Both the position numbers and the translations under genes were made by a program. Positions 1 to 9,711 of a DNA stretch of 64,000 bases are shown here, piece after piece; positions within the stretch are counted from its first letter, which is position 1; the number at the start of each line of letters is the position of its first letter. The DNA lies in the NCBI GenBank assembly GCA_020796225.1, contig CM036761.1:32004928-32068927 (forward strand). The letters run 5' to 3'. The stretch is from Arion vulgaris (taxonomy: Eukaryota > Mollusca > Gastropoda > Stylommatophora > Arionidae). Below the pieces are notes generated by a model that was not told the origin of the DNA, made no database searches, and saw only the letters and a program-made list of their open reading frames with translations.

Positions 1-51
1 TTGAATATACGTGTTGCGAAGAGCCATCCGTGTACCAAATACAGAGAAGAA

Positions 52-54
<3 letters not shown>

Positions 55-90
<36 letters not shown>
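55..90. repeat. (AT)n microsatellite
   Basis: Uninterrupted AT dinucleotide run. It abuts the 5' side of a LINE 3'-end fragment. Confidence 0.95.
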
Positions 91-92
<2 letters not shown>

Positions 93-283
93 ACACCGGA
101 CACTGCAGACTCAGCAGATACTTATATACACTAGGAATACGTCAAACAGCTCTCTGCCAGTGTCAGAGTAGGCAATGCAACATGTGGCCACATCCAGTCG
201 ACCTGAAAACTAAGATTTTGGGAAACCTGACAGACCTGAAGCTGACCGCCCAGTTTGTGGTCCACAGTAAATTAAGCACATGA
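85..283 (+). pseudogene. I-like LINE, C-terminal fragment
   Basis: The frame reads HTGHCRLSRYLYTLGI, then a degenerate CQC knuckle, then DLKLTAQFVVHSKLST and a stop. This parallels the end of the LINE at 17.03-21.27 kb (RTGNNRLRSHMYTKFKIG, a CxC..H..C knuckle, then LWELQKTVKFIQ), so it is the extreme C-terminus downstream of RNase H in an I-like non-LTR retrotransposon. It is 5'-truncated at the AT run and lacks the H..C half of the knuckle. Assignment rests on similarity to the other copies here. Confidence 0.6.
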
Positions 284-374
284 CTAAAGATCGCTGAAGA
301 TATCCAGAAGACACTCAAAGTCAAAGATAGCTAGTTGATGCTACAAAAAGAATGAGGAATTGTGGTTTAAATGG

Positions 375-620
375 GTTTAAAACTGAAGCGTTGAGTTCAT
401 TGTACCGGATCTTGCCCCATTAAGTTTAGTCCCTCTATGCAGAAATGGCAGACAACTTGCAGAAGTATTGCAAAGCACAAACTTTGTAGCTCCGGCTACA
501 ATCTTAGTGGTCTCTGGGAAACTTCCCTCGTAAACAGAACGGCACGGTCCGGATTCGATCCCGCGACCTTCAGATCACAAGGCAAGAGCTTAACCACTTA
601 GCTACAGAGACCACTTAAAT
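375..620 (-). mobile_element. SINE-A copy, tRNA-derived
   Basis: On the minus strand the head reads tagctaagtggttaagc (A-box-like) and, about 35 bp on, gggatcgaatcc (B-box-like), the pol III internal promoter arrangement of tRNA-derived SINEs. The body holds the family phrases for 'agctccggctacaat' and 'gcaaagcac'. Other copies lie at 8,745, 53,228, 55,850 and 59,128. Confidence 0.8.
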
Positions 621-624
621 TGAG

Positions 625-735
625 GTATTCTGAACATATAACAAAATACGATCTGTTGGAGAAGACCATTATGGAAGGAGACATTCCGGAAGTTAGGAAG
701 TCCCAAGAGAAGATGAATTCAGCATGTGACTAAGG
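625..735 (+). pseudogene. LINE-A C-terminal fragment, left part
   Basis: Matches the LINE-A tail seen at 11,416-11,725 (ggagaagaccattatggaag and the gaattcag.atgt.act segment). This is the basic C-terminal region after the reverse transcriptase of an RTE-like LINE. The match stops at about 735 where a minus-strand I-like LINE fragment begins and resumes at about 1,165, so the copy appears split by that fragment. Confidence 0.6.
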
Positions 736-1160
736 ATTTCTCTCTATCGATCCTCGCCTAGACCGATGAACCTAATCTCTTCATGAATTCTACTGTTGTT
801 TTTAGGGACTCCGTTTCTCCGTACAGCTTCTCGCGAAGCTCAGTGTTATCGGGCGACTCCGTCTCTCTGTATAGCTTCTGGCGAAGCTCAGTGTTATCGG
901 GCCTGGTTTCGCTTCTTAAGTCTGCTAACAACTGGCAGTCTTGCAGTATGTGCTCTGCCCTCATGTCCACCTTTTCAGTGGCACAGGCTAGTTGTGCTAA
1001 TTTAAAATTTGTTGAACATATGGGTCCGAAGCCTTTTATAGCTGGTACGGAGGCGGAATATAGCAACTTGTTCGCTACTGGACAGACCATAGTATCCATC
1101 TCTGCTGCTGTGTTGTGGGTGGTCTTTTGACTACTTTTCTTTGTACTGCCAACCGATGGT
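735..1160 (-). pseudogene. I-like LINE 3' end inside LINE-A
   Basis: The minus frame (758-1,099) carries CATEKVDMRAEHILQDC, a C..H..C zinc knuckle like CTCGQANQTAEHILQDC of the 17-21 kb LINE, followed by 'NTELRQKLYRETES' repeated as 'NTELREKLYGETES'. The repetition comes from a tandem duplication of about 48 bp at about 810-905. It is the 3' terminus of an I-like LINE, truncated before RNase H. Confidence 0.65.
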
Positions 1161-1164
1161 TAAC

Positions 1165-1275
1165 ACTGATGATTTAGCATAACGGCTACTGAGATGGAAA
1201 TCTGGCTTATACGGGAGAACAATTCCGATGTACTGTTAGTATTGTAAAGTTATGCCCAAGGATAATTAGAAGGCA
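1165..1275 (+). pseudogene. LINE-A C-terminal fragment, right part
   Basis: Continues the LINE-A tail interrupted at 735: 'gctactgagatggaaatctg' aligns with 'gctgcagaggctggaatctg' at 11.6 kb. The repeated actaaggattt/actgatgattt at the two junctions could be an aged target duplication. Confidence 0.5.
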
Positions 1276-1580
1276 CTAGGTTCAAACTACGTGATACCAG
1301 AGATGAGCTCCAGACAACAGTTGACTTCATCCTAAGAACACATATGATGGTATAATCATCCAAACAACGACCAGAAGAAGAAGAAGAAGCAACGAATTGC
1401 TAACTCAGACACTAAATGTCTTATCCCATTCACCAAGTACTCGACCACGACAGTGGATACATACCCAGGCATCTACTAACTTGATATTATTAAAGTTGTC
1501 AATGTAGTCAGCATCCTTTTGGTTACAAAAATCAGTACACACTTAATTTGTAAAATAAAAGCAAAATTATTTAACTGCTT

Positions 1581-1582
<2 letters not shown>

Positions 1583-1618
<36 letters not shown>

Positions 1619-1830
1619 GCCCATAACCCGTTAGGGTCGTAGGGTGTCACTGTGGAGACATCAGCACAAAAAGCACGCCATGAATTTCTGTCTTCAACTC
1701 CTCGAGCGAGTGTGAGAAACTCTGCCCCTGACCAGATCTTGATGTTGTCAAACCAGGATTTTCTCTGCCCTTCTTTCCTTCTTCCACCCTCAACTGCTTG
1801 TAATATATTCCTGAGAATGGTGCAATACAA
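1583..1830 (-). pseudogene. LINE C-terminus with (TTA)n tail
   Basis: The minus-strand frame holds GQRKSWFDNIKIWSGAEF, then EDRNSWRAF and VSTVTPYDPNGL, the usual closing segment of many non-LTR retrotransposon ORF2 proteins. The element ends in a simple (TTA)n run (TAA on the plus strand, 1,583-1,617), a typical LINE tail. Only the last 60 or so codons remain. Confidence 0.75.
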
Positions 1831-1958
1831 ACTCAGTGATAGGCTACACGTATATTTGTTAAAATCACAAACACAACCACTAATATATTGAAATCATGAA
1901 AGAAGGAAAGATAGAGATAGAGAGTAACACAAATAAAACAGCGGTGATAGCTTGGAAG

Positions 1959-2512
1959 CAGAGGTTCTCAAAAAACGTTTGAAGTTGTGGCACACTTTTA
2001 TATATGAGACTGCAGTAAAACTATTTGATTACCAGATTCCCAGGAAATCCTTTCCAGATTTTCATTAGAAACGTTTGTTTTTGGTCGTCCATTTGTTTTT
2101 TAAATTTGTCACTCCTGTTGTTCGTTTGCTTGATAAAGGCATTGTTGGTCGAAACGTTGCTGTATTTTGTCATTGTTTTTGTAATTTGTAAAACTACAGT
2201 ACTTTGTGATTACATGTTTTGGCACACTTTTGAAGTCCCACAAACAATCGTCGGCGCACTATACACACAAACTTGAAAAATAAGATTTAAAAAACCCCAA
2301 AGAAATACAGAAATAACTGAAAACTACTACCATTATTCATCATTTAAATGCTGCATATGAGAAGCATGGGTCTGATATGTCTTGACGATTCTTTACCCTT
2401 TTTGCCCGCTGGCACTGTGTTGCTGACACCTGATCTGGGATTTCCTACGACGCAAATAGGAAATGTCACCGAGCACACTTGTAGGCCTGGGTACATCCTT
2501 TGAGAACCGCTA
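1959..2512. mobile_element. hAT-like non-autonomous element
   Basis: Ends cagaggttctcaaa (1,959) and tttgagaaccgcta (2,499-2,512) are near-perfect inverted repeats of the hAT type. The flanking octamers cttggaag and ctttatag match at 5 of 8, consistent with an old 8-bp duplication. No transposase frame. A 220-bp retroposed insertion sits inside. Confidence 0.65.
2000..2219 (+). mobile_element. 220-bp retroposed insertion in hAT
   Basis: Flanked by a perfect 12-bp duplication, tggcacactttt, at 1,988-1,999 and 2,220-2,231. It contains gataaaggcattgttggtcg, a phrase recurring inverted at about 6,715-6,800; its first bases (gactgcagtaaaac) recur at 48,430 joined to an inverted copy of its end. 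The duplication length suggests target-primed insertion. A Penelope-like origin is possible but unproven. Confidence 0.6.
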
Positions 2513-2599
2513 CTTTATAGTTTGCACCAAAGGATTCAGCCAGATATAATACAATAAAGCTAACAACAGGCAAGAACGTTTACATATAGTTGGCAAAGA

Positions 2600-2945
2600 T
2601 CTGAGAATAATGAAAATAATGAGTTGGCAGCTAACAACATCAATAAATATTTTAAATGAGATAGAAAATTTCAATCAGATTAAGCAAGGAGTGAATCAAG
2701 GATATGTATTATCCTTTGATCTGTTCTCTATGCAAAGGAAACACATTTTTAAGATCCCTGGAGGATATTCCAGGAATAGAAGTGGCAAGAACAACACATA
2801 TATCTTAAGATATGCTGATGACAGTCTTAATAGCAACATGGGAAAATGTATCCACAAAAATTTAATTGATGTTCTATTCGAAAAAAAATTTAGAAAACGT
2901 GTCAGCATAAATAATGAAGCAACTGATGGGGTGTCTTAATAAAAG
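2600..2945 (+). pseudogene. RTE-like reverse transcriptase fragment
   Basis: The frame contains IKQGVNQGYVLSFDLFS (RT motif B, normally KxGVRQGCxLSPxLF) followed after about 40 residues by LRYADDSLNSN (motif C, YADD) and RKRVSINNEATDGVS. These are the palm motifs of a non-LTR reverse transcriptase. About 110 codons survive, with no endonuclease or full RT around them. A dead fragment. Confidence 0.75.
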
Positions 2946-3014
2946 CTACATAACCCTGATAGACAAAACGATGTATAGATGGCTTTTAAAACAAGTAATG
3001 CGATTTGAATGGAT

Positions 3015-3025
3015 ATATATGTATA

Positions 3026-3072
<47 letters not shown>
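3015..3072. repeat. (TA)n microsatellite
   Basis: Long TA run with a tat/tatt start, directly before the degenerate edge of the 27-bp satellite. Confidence 0.95.
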
Positions 3073-3074
<2 letters not shown>

Positions 3075-3227
3075 CAATTACACAAATTCTATAATATAGC
3101 ATACATACGACAAGTCTACACTATATACGTACACATAAAAAGTCTACTTTGTAACTCACATACAACACGCTACACTGTAGTGTACATACATCTTCACTGC
3201 AACACACATACGGCACTCCTACACTGT
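3075..3227. repeat. Degenerate left edge of 27-bp satellite
   Basis: Contains scattered motifs of the downstream array (acaagtctacact, gtaactcacatacaacacg, gcaacacacatac), so this looks like decayed units cut off from the main array by the LINE fragment at 3,228-3,735. Confidence 0.6.
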
Positions 3228-3735
3228 CATAATAGCTCTCCATTGCAAGGGATGATGGCATGATCTTCAGATGTGTGCTGCTGCACCTCTCTGGTGTGAG
3301 CGAAGGTGACTGTATAGTCCAATCCTAGAACACAACCCCCTATCACAGGTCGGGCATACATGATCAAGGTTAGACATGTGGGTGGTGTGTGTTCTGTCTT
3401 TTCGCGCAGCTCGTTTTCTCTGTTCCTCAACGGCACGACGTTTCTCAGTTATCCGAGTTCCTCTTGTCTTGTTGCAGCGTTACATTTGGCGATCTTGCGC
3501 AAGGATTCCCAGCACGAGTGTGTATATCGAAGCATTTCAGAACAATTTAAGAGTGTCTTTAAAGCGTTTTTCTGTCCACCAGCTGGACGTCTGCCCCTTC
3601 AAGCTCGCCATACATCAACTGTTTTGGTATGCGTTTATCGGACATCTAAGCAATGTGACTAGTCCATCTCACTTGGGGCTTCTGCAATAGGGTGTTGACG
3701 CTTGGGATCTTTGTTCTTATGAGGCCTTCGGTGTA
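3228..3735 (-). pseudogene. LINE C-terminus with zinc finger
   Basis: The minus strand reads RWTSHIA.MSDKRIPKQLMYGEL, then cysteine/histidine-rich RPVIGGCVLGLDYTVTFAHT, a degraded C2H2 finger. LINE ORF2 proteins of this type end with GH.xRMxD.RIPKxLLYGEL followed by CxxCxRxCxSRIGLxSHxRxH. Several stops and frameshifts. A better-preserved finger of the same kind is at 9,190-9,400, another at 60,233-60,422. Confidence 0.65.
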
Positions 3736-5520
3736 ACACACATGCAACACGTAACACACATACAACCCGTCAACACTGTAACACACATACAACACGTCTA
3801 CATTGTAACACACATACACGAAATCTACAGTGTAACACACATACACCACGTCTACACTGAATCACACATACTGCACATCTACACTGAATCACACATACAA
3901 CACGTCTACACTGAATCACATATACAACACGTCTACACTGTAACACACATACACGAAGTCTACAGTGTAACACACATACACCACGTCTACATTGTAACAC
4001 ACATACTCCACGTCTACATTGTAACACACATACACCACGTCTACACTGTAACACACACACTCTACGTCTACATTGTAACACACATACTACGTCTACATTG
4101 TACACATACCCACGTCTACATTGTAACACACATACTCCACGTCTACATTTAACAATATACGTCTAATTGACACAATACTCCACGTCTAAATTGTAACACA
4201 CATACACGAAGTATACAGTGCAACACACATACACGAAGTATACACTGTAACACACATACACGAAGTCTACATTGCAACACACATACACGAAGTCTACACT
4301 GCAACATACACACACGAAGTCTACATTGTAACATACATACACGAAACGAAGTCTATACTGTAACACACATACACGAAGTCTATACTGTAACATACATAAA
4401 CGAAGTCTATACTGTAACATACATACACGAAGTCTATACTGCAACATACAAACACCAAGTCTACACTGCAACATACATACACGAAGTCTACACTGCAACA
4501 CACATACACGAAGTCTATACTGTAACACACATACACGAAGTCTACACTGAACATACATACACGAAGTCTACACTTAACATACATACACAAGTCTACACTG
4601 TAACATACATACACAAAGTCTGCACTGTAACATACATACACAAGTCTACATGTAACACACATACACGAGTCTACACTGTAACATACATACACGAAGTCTG
4701 CACTGTAACATACATACACAAAGTCTACACTGTAACATACATACACGAGTCTACATGCAACATCATACAACTACAGTTAAGTCTAAACATGTACACACAT
4801 ACACAAGTCTAACTGTAACATACATACCAGACATCTTACATGAACTACATACTCCACGAGAATTAACTGCAACACACATACACGAAGTCTATACTGTAAC
4901 ACACATACACGAAGTCTATACTGTAACACACATACACGAAGTCTACACTGCAACATACATACACGAAGTCTACACTTTAACATACATACACAAAGTCTAC
5001 ACTGTAACATACATACACGAAGTCTGCACTGTAACACACATACACGAAGTCTGCACTGTAACATACATACACGAAGTCTACACTGCAACATACATACACG
5101 AAGTCTACACTGCAACATACATACACAAAGTCTACACTGCAACATACATACACGAAGTCTGCACTGTAACATACATACACGCAGTCTACACTGTAACACA
5201 CATACACGAAGTCTACAGTGTAACATACATACACAAAGTCTACACTGTAACATACATACACAAAGTCTACACTGTAACATACATACACAAAGTCTACAGT
5301 GTAACATACATACACGAAGTCTACACTTTAACATACATACACAAAGTCTACAGTGTAACATACATACACAAAGTCTACACTGTAACATACATACACAAGT
5401 CTACAGTGTAACATACATACACTGTCTACACTGCAACATACATACACGAAGTCTACACTGCAACATACATACACGAAGTCTACACTGCAACATACATACA
5501 CAAAGTCTACAGTGTAATAG
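3736..5520. repeat. 27-bp satellite array, about 65 units
   Basis: Unit approximately cgaagtctacactgtaac plus atacataca. Length variation comes from one- or two-base losses and CGAAG/CAAAG/CACG alternation. Because 27 is divisible by three and the unit lacks stops in several frames, both strands give long spurious ORFs of the form HIHEVYTVT. No coding signal beyond that. Confidence 0.95.
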
Positions 5521-5524
5521 ATTC

Positions 5525-5884
5525 CGTTTAGACAGTACAGAAAACTAAACGTACACTCGAACATAGAATACCAGACATACTTGACGAGGTGGAAACTTTA
5601 CGATCTCCACTCGAGAAAAATGACCGATCTTGCCCTCAGGCTGGCAAATCCCAGTCTGAAGCCGGCAGCAAAAGTCTCTAATTCCGAGCTTTTATGAAGT
5701 GTTACAGTTCTAATTTCTGGCCTCTCACCAAGTCTTAGAATCTTAGATCTGGTGCTTTATTAGAAGTTTTAAACTCGGGGCTTAAAGAGAAAAGTTTCAA
5801 AAAAAAGAAAGGTTGTGATGATAGAGGCAACGTAAGGATGGTTCCACACATTGTTTGGCTTCTAAACAGTAGTCACAATGTAAT
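5525..5884. other. No recognised feature
   Basis: Unique-looking sequence with no frame, box or terminal repeat that I can identify. Confidence 0.5.
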
Positions 5885-6130
5885 CATCATCATCAAGTAG
5901 CGTGTCCCTCCGGAATTTGGTTCCCATATATCAGTACTGGAAAAACTATGGTTTGTGCAAGTTGACAGGCGTCAGCAACAGTCATTCTCAGATCGTCAAT
6001 GACATCTTGCAGCTATCGTCTTCTAGGTCTTCCTCTCATTCTTCTTCCGGGCACCATCCCTTCACAATTATCTTCTCTAGGCACTCATGTCGCTGCGTCT
6101 GAAATATTTAATTTGCCCTGATGTTATGCT
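5885..6130 (-). pseudogene. LINE-B C-terminal fragment
   Basis: The minus strand matches 56,385-56,600: ttaaatatttcagacgcag aligns with ttaaatatttcggacacat (YFGHIKRH), followed by 'ggaagacctagaagac' (RPRR). This is the closing domain of an RTE-like LINE. It contains stops. Confidence 0.65.
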
Positions 6131-6354
6131 CTTTAATAGTCAACTATCTTTAATATCAAGCTGTTGCAGAACAGAAGCACTTTACTTTCCCAACATGCCA
6201 TTTCTCTTGCATTGATGTTGCACTATGTCAAGCTGTAATTTGTCCATCTCTTAATATTTTCGTCTCTCTTGTGTTTCGGTCTACCTCTTATTCACTGCGC
6301 TTTAACATGTCAATGTAATACGGTTTTCATCAATATTTCATGTCTATGTATAAG

Positions 6355-6600
6355 ATGTCAGCGTCTGTAGCTCAAGTGGTAGTGAGCTCTATCACATACT
6401 CAAGCGTACCTGGTTCAAATCCCTCGGTGGGCAAGTTTGGAAGCAAATTCGTTTCCGTGGGATTTTTTACAAAAGGTAAAAATAAACCTCACCGTTCAGA
6501 AAGCAATGGCAAACTACTGAAAGTATAAGTGGTGCCTATAAAATCAACGCCTCGTTTACTGTGGTTGATGGCTACGTCATTTGGGATATGCCACGATTTT
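6355..6600 (+). mobile_element. SINE-F copy, tRNA-derived
   Basis: The 5' part reads tgtagctcaagtggtagtga (good A box) and, 35 bp on, ggttcaaatccc (good B box). The body runs on through caccgttcagaaagcaatgg to about 6,600. A 3' portion recurs at 42,660-42,800. The tRNA-like part is intact enough to be scored by a tRNA finder, but the long non-tRNA body makes it a SINE. Confidence 0.75.
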
Positions 6601-7084
6601 CATTTCATATATAAGATATTTATGTTCTTTTAATTTTTATTTCTTCTAGCTATTCTTTCTTCCTTCCCATTTTGTTCTAATGGCGAAACACATAGAAACA
6701 AAGCACTTTAGTTTTACAAAATACAAAAACAATAACAATACAATGCAACGTTTCGACCAAAAGGCCTTCATCAAGCAAAGGATACAAGAGAAGAGAAGAA
6801 TTTCACTTCTCAACAAAAACACATCTGTATAATCAAACAGTACTTTCCTAACGGCCTTAAAGGAAAATATGTGACTAAAAGCGAATAATGAAATAAATGT
6901 AAAAAACTAGAAGTGGAAAAAAGCATATATATATATAAATATACAGTTAATTGCATATCCTTTACAGGACTTTGCGAATCAACCAAAGTTTTTCAACGCT
7001 GTTTGTGATTGTTCTAGGCATCATCACGTTCAGTAGTTTGTCATTGCTTTCTGAGCGGGTGATATCATCGTTCTTTAGTAAAAA
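6600..7084. other. Unassigned; contains inverted retroposon piece
   Basis: At 6,715-6,800 the phrase aacgtttcgaccaaaaggc is the reverse of the segment in the 2,000-2,219 insertion. The rest is A+T-rich with a short TA run near 6,930 and no feature I can support. Confidence 0.5.
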
Positions 7085-7190
7085 TCCACGGGAAACAATT
7101 TGCAACCAAATTGTCCGAAGCGTGATTCGAATTCAGAACGTCGGGGATACTAGACTGATTCACTATTCCCTAGACCACAGACGACACCAT
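7085..7190 (-). mobile_element. Possible tRNA-derived SINE head
   Basis: Minus strand: tggtctagggaatagtga (A-box-like) and gaattcgaatcacg (B-box-like) at tRNA spacing. Truncated, no body recognised. Confidence 0.4.
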
Positions 7191-7204
7191 ATATATATAT
7201 ATAA

Positions 7205-7604
7205 CTTAAATACCTTTTTTGTTCTAGAACTTCCTTAATTGTATGTGTTTCTTTCCATTAAATGTAAATAATTATTTTGTATATCCACATTTCAAAGAAT
7301 TACGTAATATAAATGTAATATGATAATACCAAGCGTGCTATCATTAAAGGATTTGAAATTTCAAGACACATGTCAACATCAAAGAACTTGTGAGAATCAG
7401 AATCAGGTGAGTAGTAAAGATCAATAAAAAGCTCGGAGTACAACAATTTAAAGAGATAAATTGCAGATACTAGGAGATTGAAAAAAAAAAATCAGAAAAG
7501 AAGCGATTAGAATATAAGAATGAATACGAACATAGGATTGAGGATTGAATAGAGAAAAGCAATTTGGATATATTATTACGTAATCTAACACTGATTGCTT
7601 GATT
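7205..7604. other. No recognised feature
   Basis: A+T-rich sequence without supported features. Confidence 0.5.
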
Positions 7605-7720
7605 GATTGATATGCCCATCATCATCATTGCACTTCGGTGATTAACCATGAATGCTACGATCAGATTCTTAATCAGGAAGATCTCAGTGGTCGTCTGATT
7701 TTCCATAGAAACGGCGGGTA
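7605..7720 (-). mobile_element. SINE-B 3' fragment
   Basis: gattgattgat followed by atgcacttcggtgattaacc-like sequence is the reverse of the SINE-B 3' end (ggttactcaccgaagtgcaa then caat repeats). 5'-truncated. Confidence 0.6.
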
Positions 7721-7759
7721 TAATCTATGTAATTTATAAAATGGTGAAAATGTGGTATG

Positions 7760-7910
7760 ATAGACTTCTACACGTTTAGGACACGTGCATCCGATTTCAA
7801 TCAAACCTCCTTAGTCGCCTCTTACGACATGCGTGGCAGTTAACAGCGATTCTATTCTTTACACCCCAAATTTGGACCCCGGTAACCACTCGGGCGGTGT
7901 GGATGTGTTA
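7760..7910 (-). mobile_element. SINE-C' fragment
   Basis: The minus strand carries gtaaccactgttacctgcc-like and cgtaagaggcgactaagg segments shared with 14,450-14,712. The cgtaagaggcgacta core resembles the conserved core of Meta-type SINEs (from memory; needs comparison). Confidence 0.7.
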
Positions 7911-7927
7911 TTAAACATTATCTTCTT

Positions 7928-8030
7928 CTTCTTCAACGCTTCATATCGACCACTTGTTAACAAATCTTTGTGATTTGTATGTGATCTGAGTCAAAGGGCA
8001 ATTGTGCGTTGAGTCAGTTATGCACCAACA
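7928..8030 (-). mobile_element. SINE-C 3' fragment
   Basis: Minus-strand copy of the SINE-C end (…ttgactcagatcacatacaa, gttaacaagtgg, gaagaagaag). The element breaks off exactly at the site where the 13-bp array begins. Confidence 0.75.
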
Positions 8031-8255
8031 TAGTGCATCAACATAGTGCACCAACATAGTGCACCAACATAGTGCACCAACATAGTGCACCAACATAGTC
8101 CACCACCATAGTGCACCAACATAGTGCACCAACATAGTGCACCAACATAGTGCACCAACATAGTGCACCAACATAGTGCACCAACATAGTGCACCAACAT
8201 AGTGCACCAACATAGTGCACCAACATAGTGCACCAACATAGTGCACCAACATAGT
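8018..8255. repeat. 13-bp minisatellite, about 18 units
   Basis: Unit gcaccaacatagt, nearly uniform; deviants are one catcaac unit and one ccaccac region near 8,100. Left neighbour is the SINE-C end (gttatgcaccaa), right neighbour the SINE-B head (catagtggtgtgataggtta), so the unit looks assembled from both. Confidence 0.95.
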
Positions 8256-8690
8256 GGTGTGATAGGTTAGGTGCTTGTCTCTCGTTTCAAGGGTACTCGG
8301 TTCGCATACTCATCGGGATATTTTCTTCAGAGATCCCTGATCTCAGTGTAGGGGAGATCGAGTTCCTAGTTCTATATATAAGAGATAGGCAATAATACGT
8401 AGATCCCGTGTTGAAGTTGAGCACGTAAAAAGGTCCATTGTTTGTTCAAAAATCCAGAATATCAGGCGGGAAAAGTCGCTGCTCTAGCAAAATTCATTAG
8501 AAAGATTTTTTGAAACAAACAAATACCGAAAACAAGTTTTTCAACATCTGTTAAATTGCATCGAAAACCCACGCCAGTGCTACGTTGTTCATGCAACGCC
8601 TCTGATATCTTCCTGTGTAAGAAATAGTTCGGAACACACATGGCTAATCACCGAAATGCAATGATAAGGATCAAATCAAGCAATCGTAGC
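8256..8690 (+). mobile_element. SINE-B copy
   Basis: Shares the family path gataggttaggtgcttgtct, agagatccctgatctcagtg, gatcgagttcctagttctat and ends near ggctaatcaccgaaatgcaa. The head has a weak A-box/B-box pair (gataggttaggtgc, ggttcgcatac), so a tRNA origin is likely but decayed. Confidence 0.75.
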
Positions 8691-8744
8691 TACTGACAAT
8701 GAATTACGTTTTTGTTACTGTATTTTCCTTATTTGCTTTTCTTA

Positions 8745-8996
8745 ATAAAAGGTTTTTAAACCGAAGGATTGACTTCATTGCACCGGGTTTGACCCCATAT
8801 GGCTCGGTTCCTCTCTGCAGAAATTGCACGCCACCTGCTGAGAGTAATGTACAAAGCACGAACTCCGTAGCTCCAGTAACAACCCTAAGGGTCTCTGGAA
8901 AAAGCTGCACTCGTGAACAGAACGGCGCGGTCCTAACTCGAACCACGACCTTCAACTCACAAGGCAAAGGGCTTAACCACTTAGCCACATAGACCC
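8745..8996 (-). mobile_element. SINE-A copy, near full length
   Basis: The minus strand starts tggctaagtggttaagcc (A box) and continues through agttgaaggtcgtggttcga (B box) into the body ending in gcaatgaagtcaatcc. One of the best-preserved SINE-A copies here. Confidence 0.85.
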
Positions 8997-9189
8997 CCGT
9001 TTTCTTAATATATGTTAACTGTTGTTATTCAATGTTAATGTTAGTGTTTGTTGTTAAATTGTTCAGTAACTATCATAAATTGTATGAAATTTGATTAATA
9101 TATATGGGAGAGAAGGGAAGCGGATGTTTGTGTAGGAGAGCTGTAATGTGTCATTTTGAGAGGTGGTGTGTACATGATAGTGGTCGTAT

Positions 9190-9400
9190 CTATACGACCG
9201 AAGAACACACAACACACACATTTCTAACCTTGATCATGTATGCCCTCACCTGTGGTAGGAGATTCTGTTCTAGGATTGGATTCTACAGCCACCTCCGCAC
9301 ACGCCAGAGATGTGCAGCAGTACACGTCTGAGATTGTTGTCATCATCGCTTGCGATGGGCGGCTATTATTACGACTGAAGATGTGTCCAGGAGGAAGTTG
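9190..9400 (+). pseudogene. LINE C-terminal C2H2 finger
   Basis: The frame reads LTCGRRFCSRIGFYSHLRTRQRC, close to the terminal zinc finger CxxCxRxFxSRIGLxSHxRTH of many mollusc LINE ORF2 proteins. The second histidine is R here and the first CxxC is damaged. The upstream ORF2 is missing. Confidence 0.65.
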
Positions 9401-9429
9401 GTGTATCCAAAGTGGATTAATACATCTAT

Positions 9430-9648
9430 ATATGGTAGACAAGGGAACAACGGATAGCAAATAGAAAATGTGAACAGTTTTGGGGTATCTTTGTTCAATG
9501 CTAACTACAGATGGAAATGGGATAAAGGAAATTAAAAGACGATCACACATTGCTTTACAAAAAATTAAACAACTAATAACATTATGGAATGGAACTAATA
9601 GGAAAACAAAGATCAGAATACTAAGAGCGTGCATATTCTCAGTGGATA
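9430..9648 (+). pseudogene. LINE-A RT thumb region, left of mariner
   Basis: The frame gives GYLCSMLTTDGNGIKEIKRR, then WNGTNRKTKIRILRACIFSV, the RT thumb segment FKYLGS..T.DG…EIKRRI…K.KI.LL.AC. It is cut at a TA by the palindromic mariner; the protein resumes in frame at 11,062 (TYEFEARTFNKAVEKHV). Confidence 0.75.
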
Positions 9649-9711
9649 CGAGAAAAAGTCAATAAGTAAGCCACAAATGGCTGTAGAAAAATAACTAAAC
9701 ATGATAACAAC

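Noticed and set aside
2025..2276. Hydrophobic 83-codon ORF as a membrane protein
   Set aside because: It lies across a retroposed insertion bounded by a 12-bp duplication; T-rich repeat DNA gives the hydrophobic residues.
3742..5564. Long ORFs with VYTVTHIHE or VCVLQCRLR repeats
   Set aside because: Six-frame shadows of the 27-bp satellite; both strands are open at the same place and length changes by indels break all frames.
6355..6430. Functional tRNA gene
   Set aside because: A and B boxes are good, but the acceptor stem does not pair convincingly by eye and a SINE body with a second copy (42.7 kb) follows.
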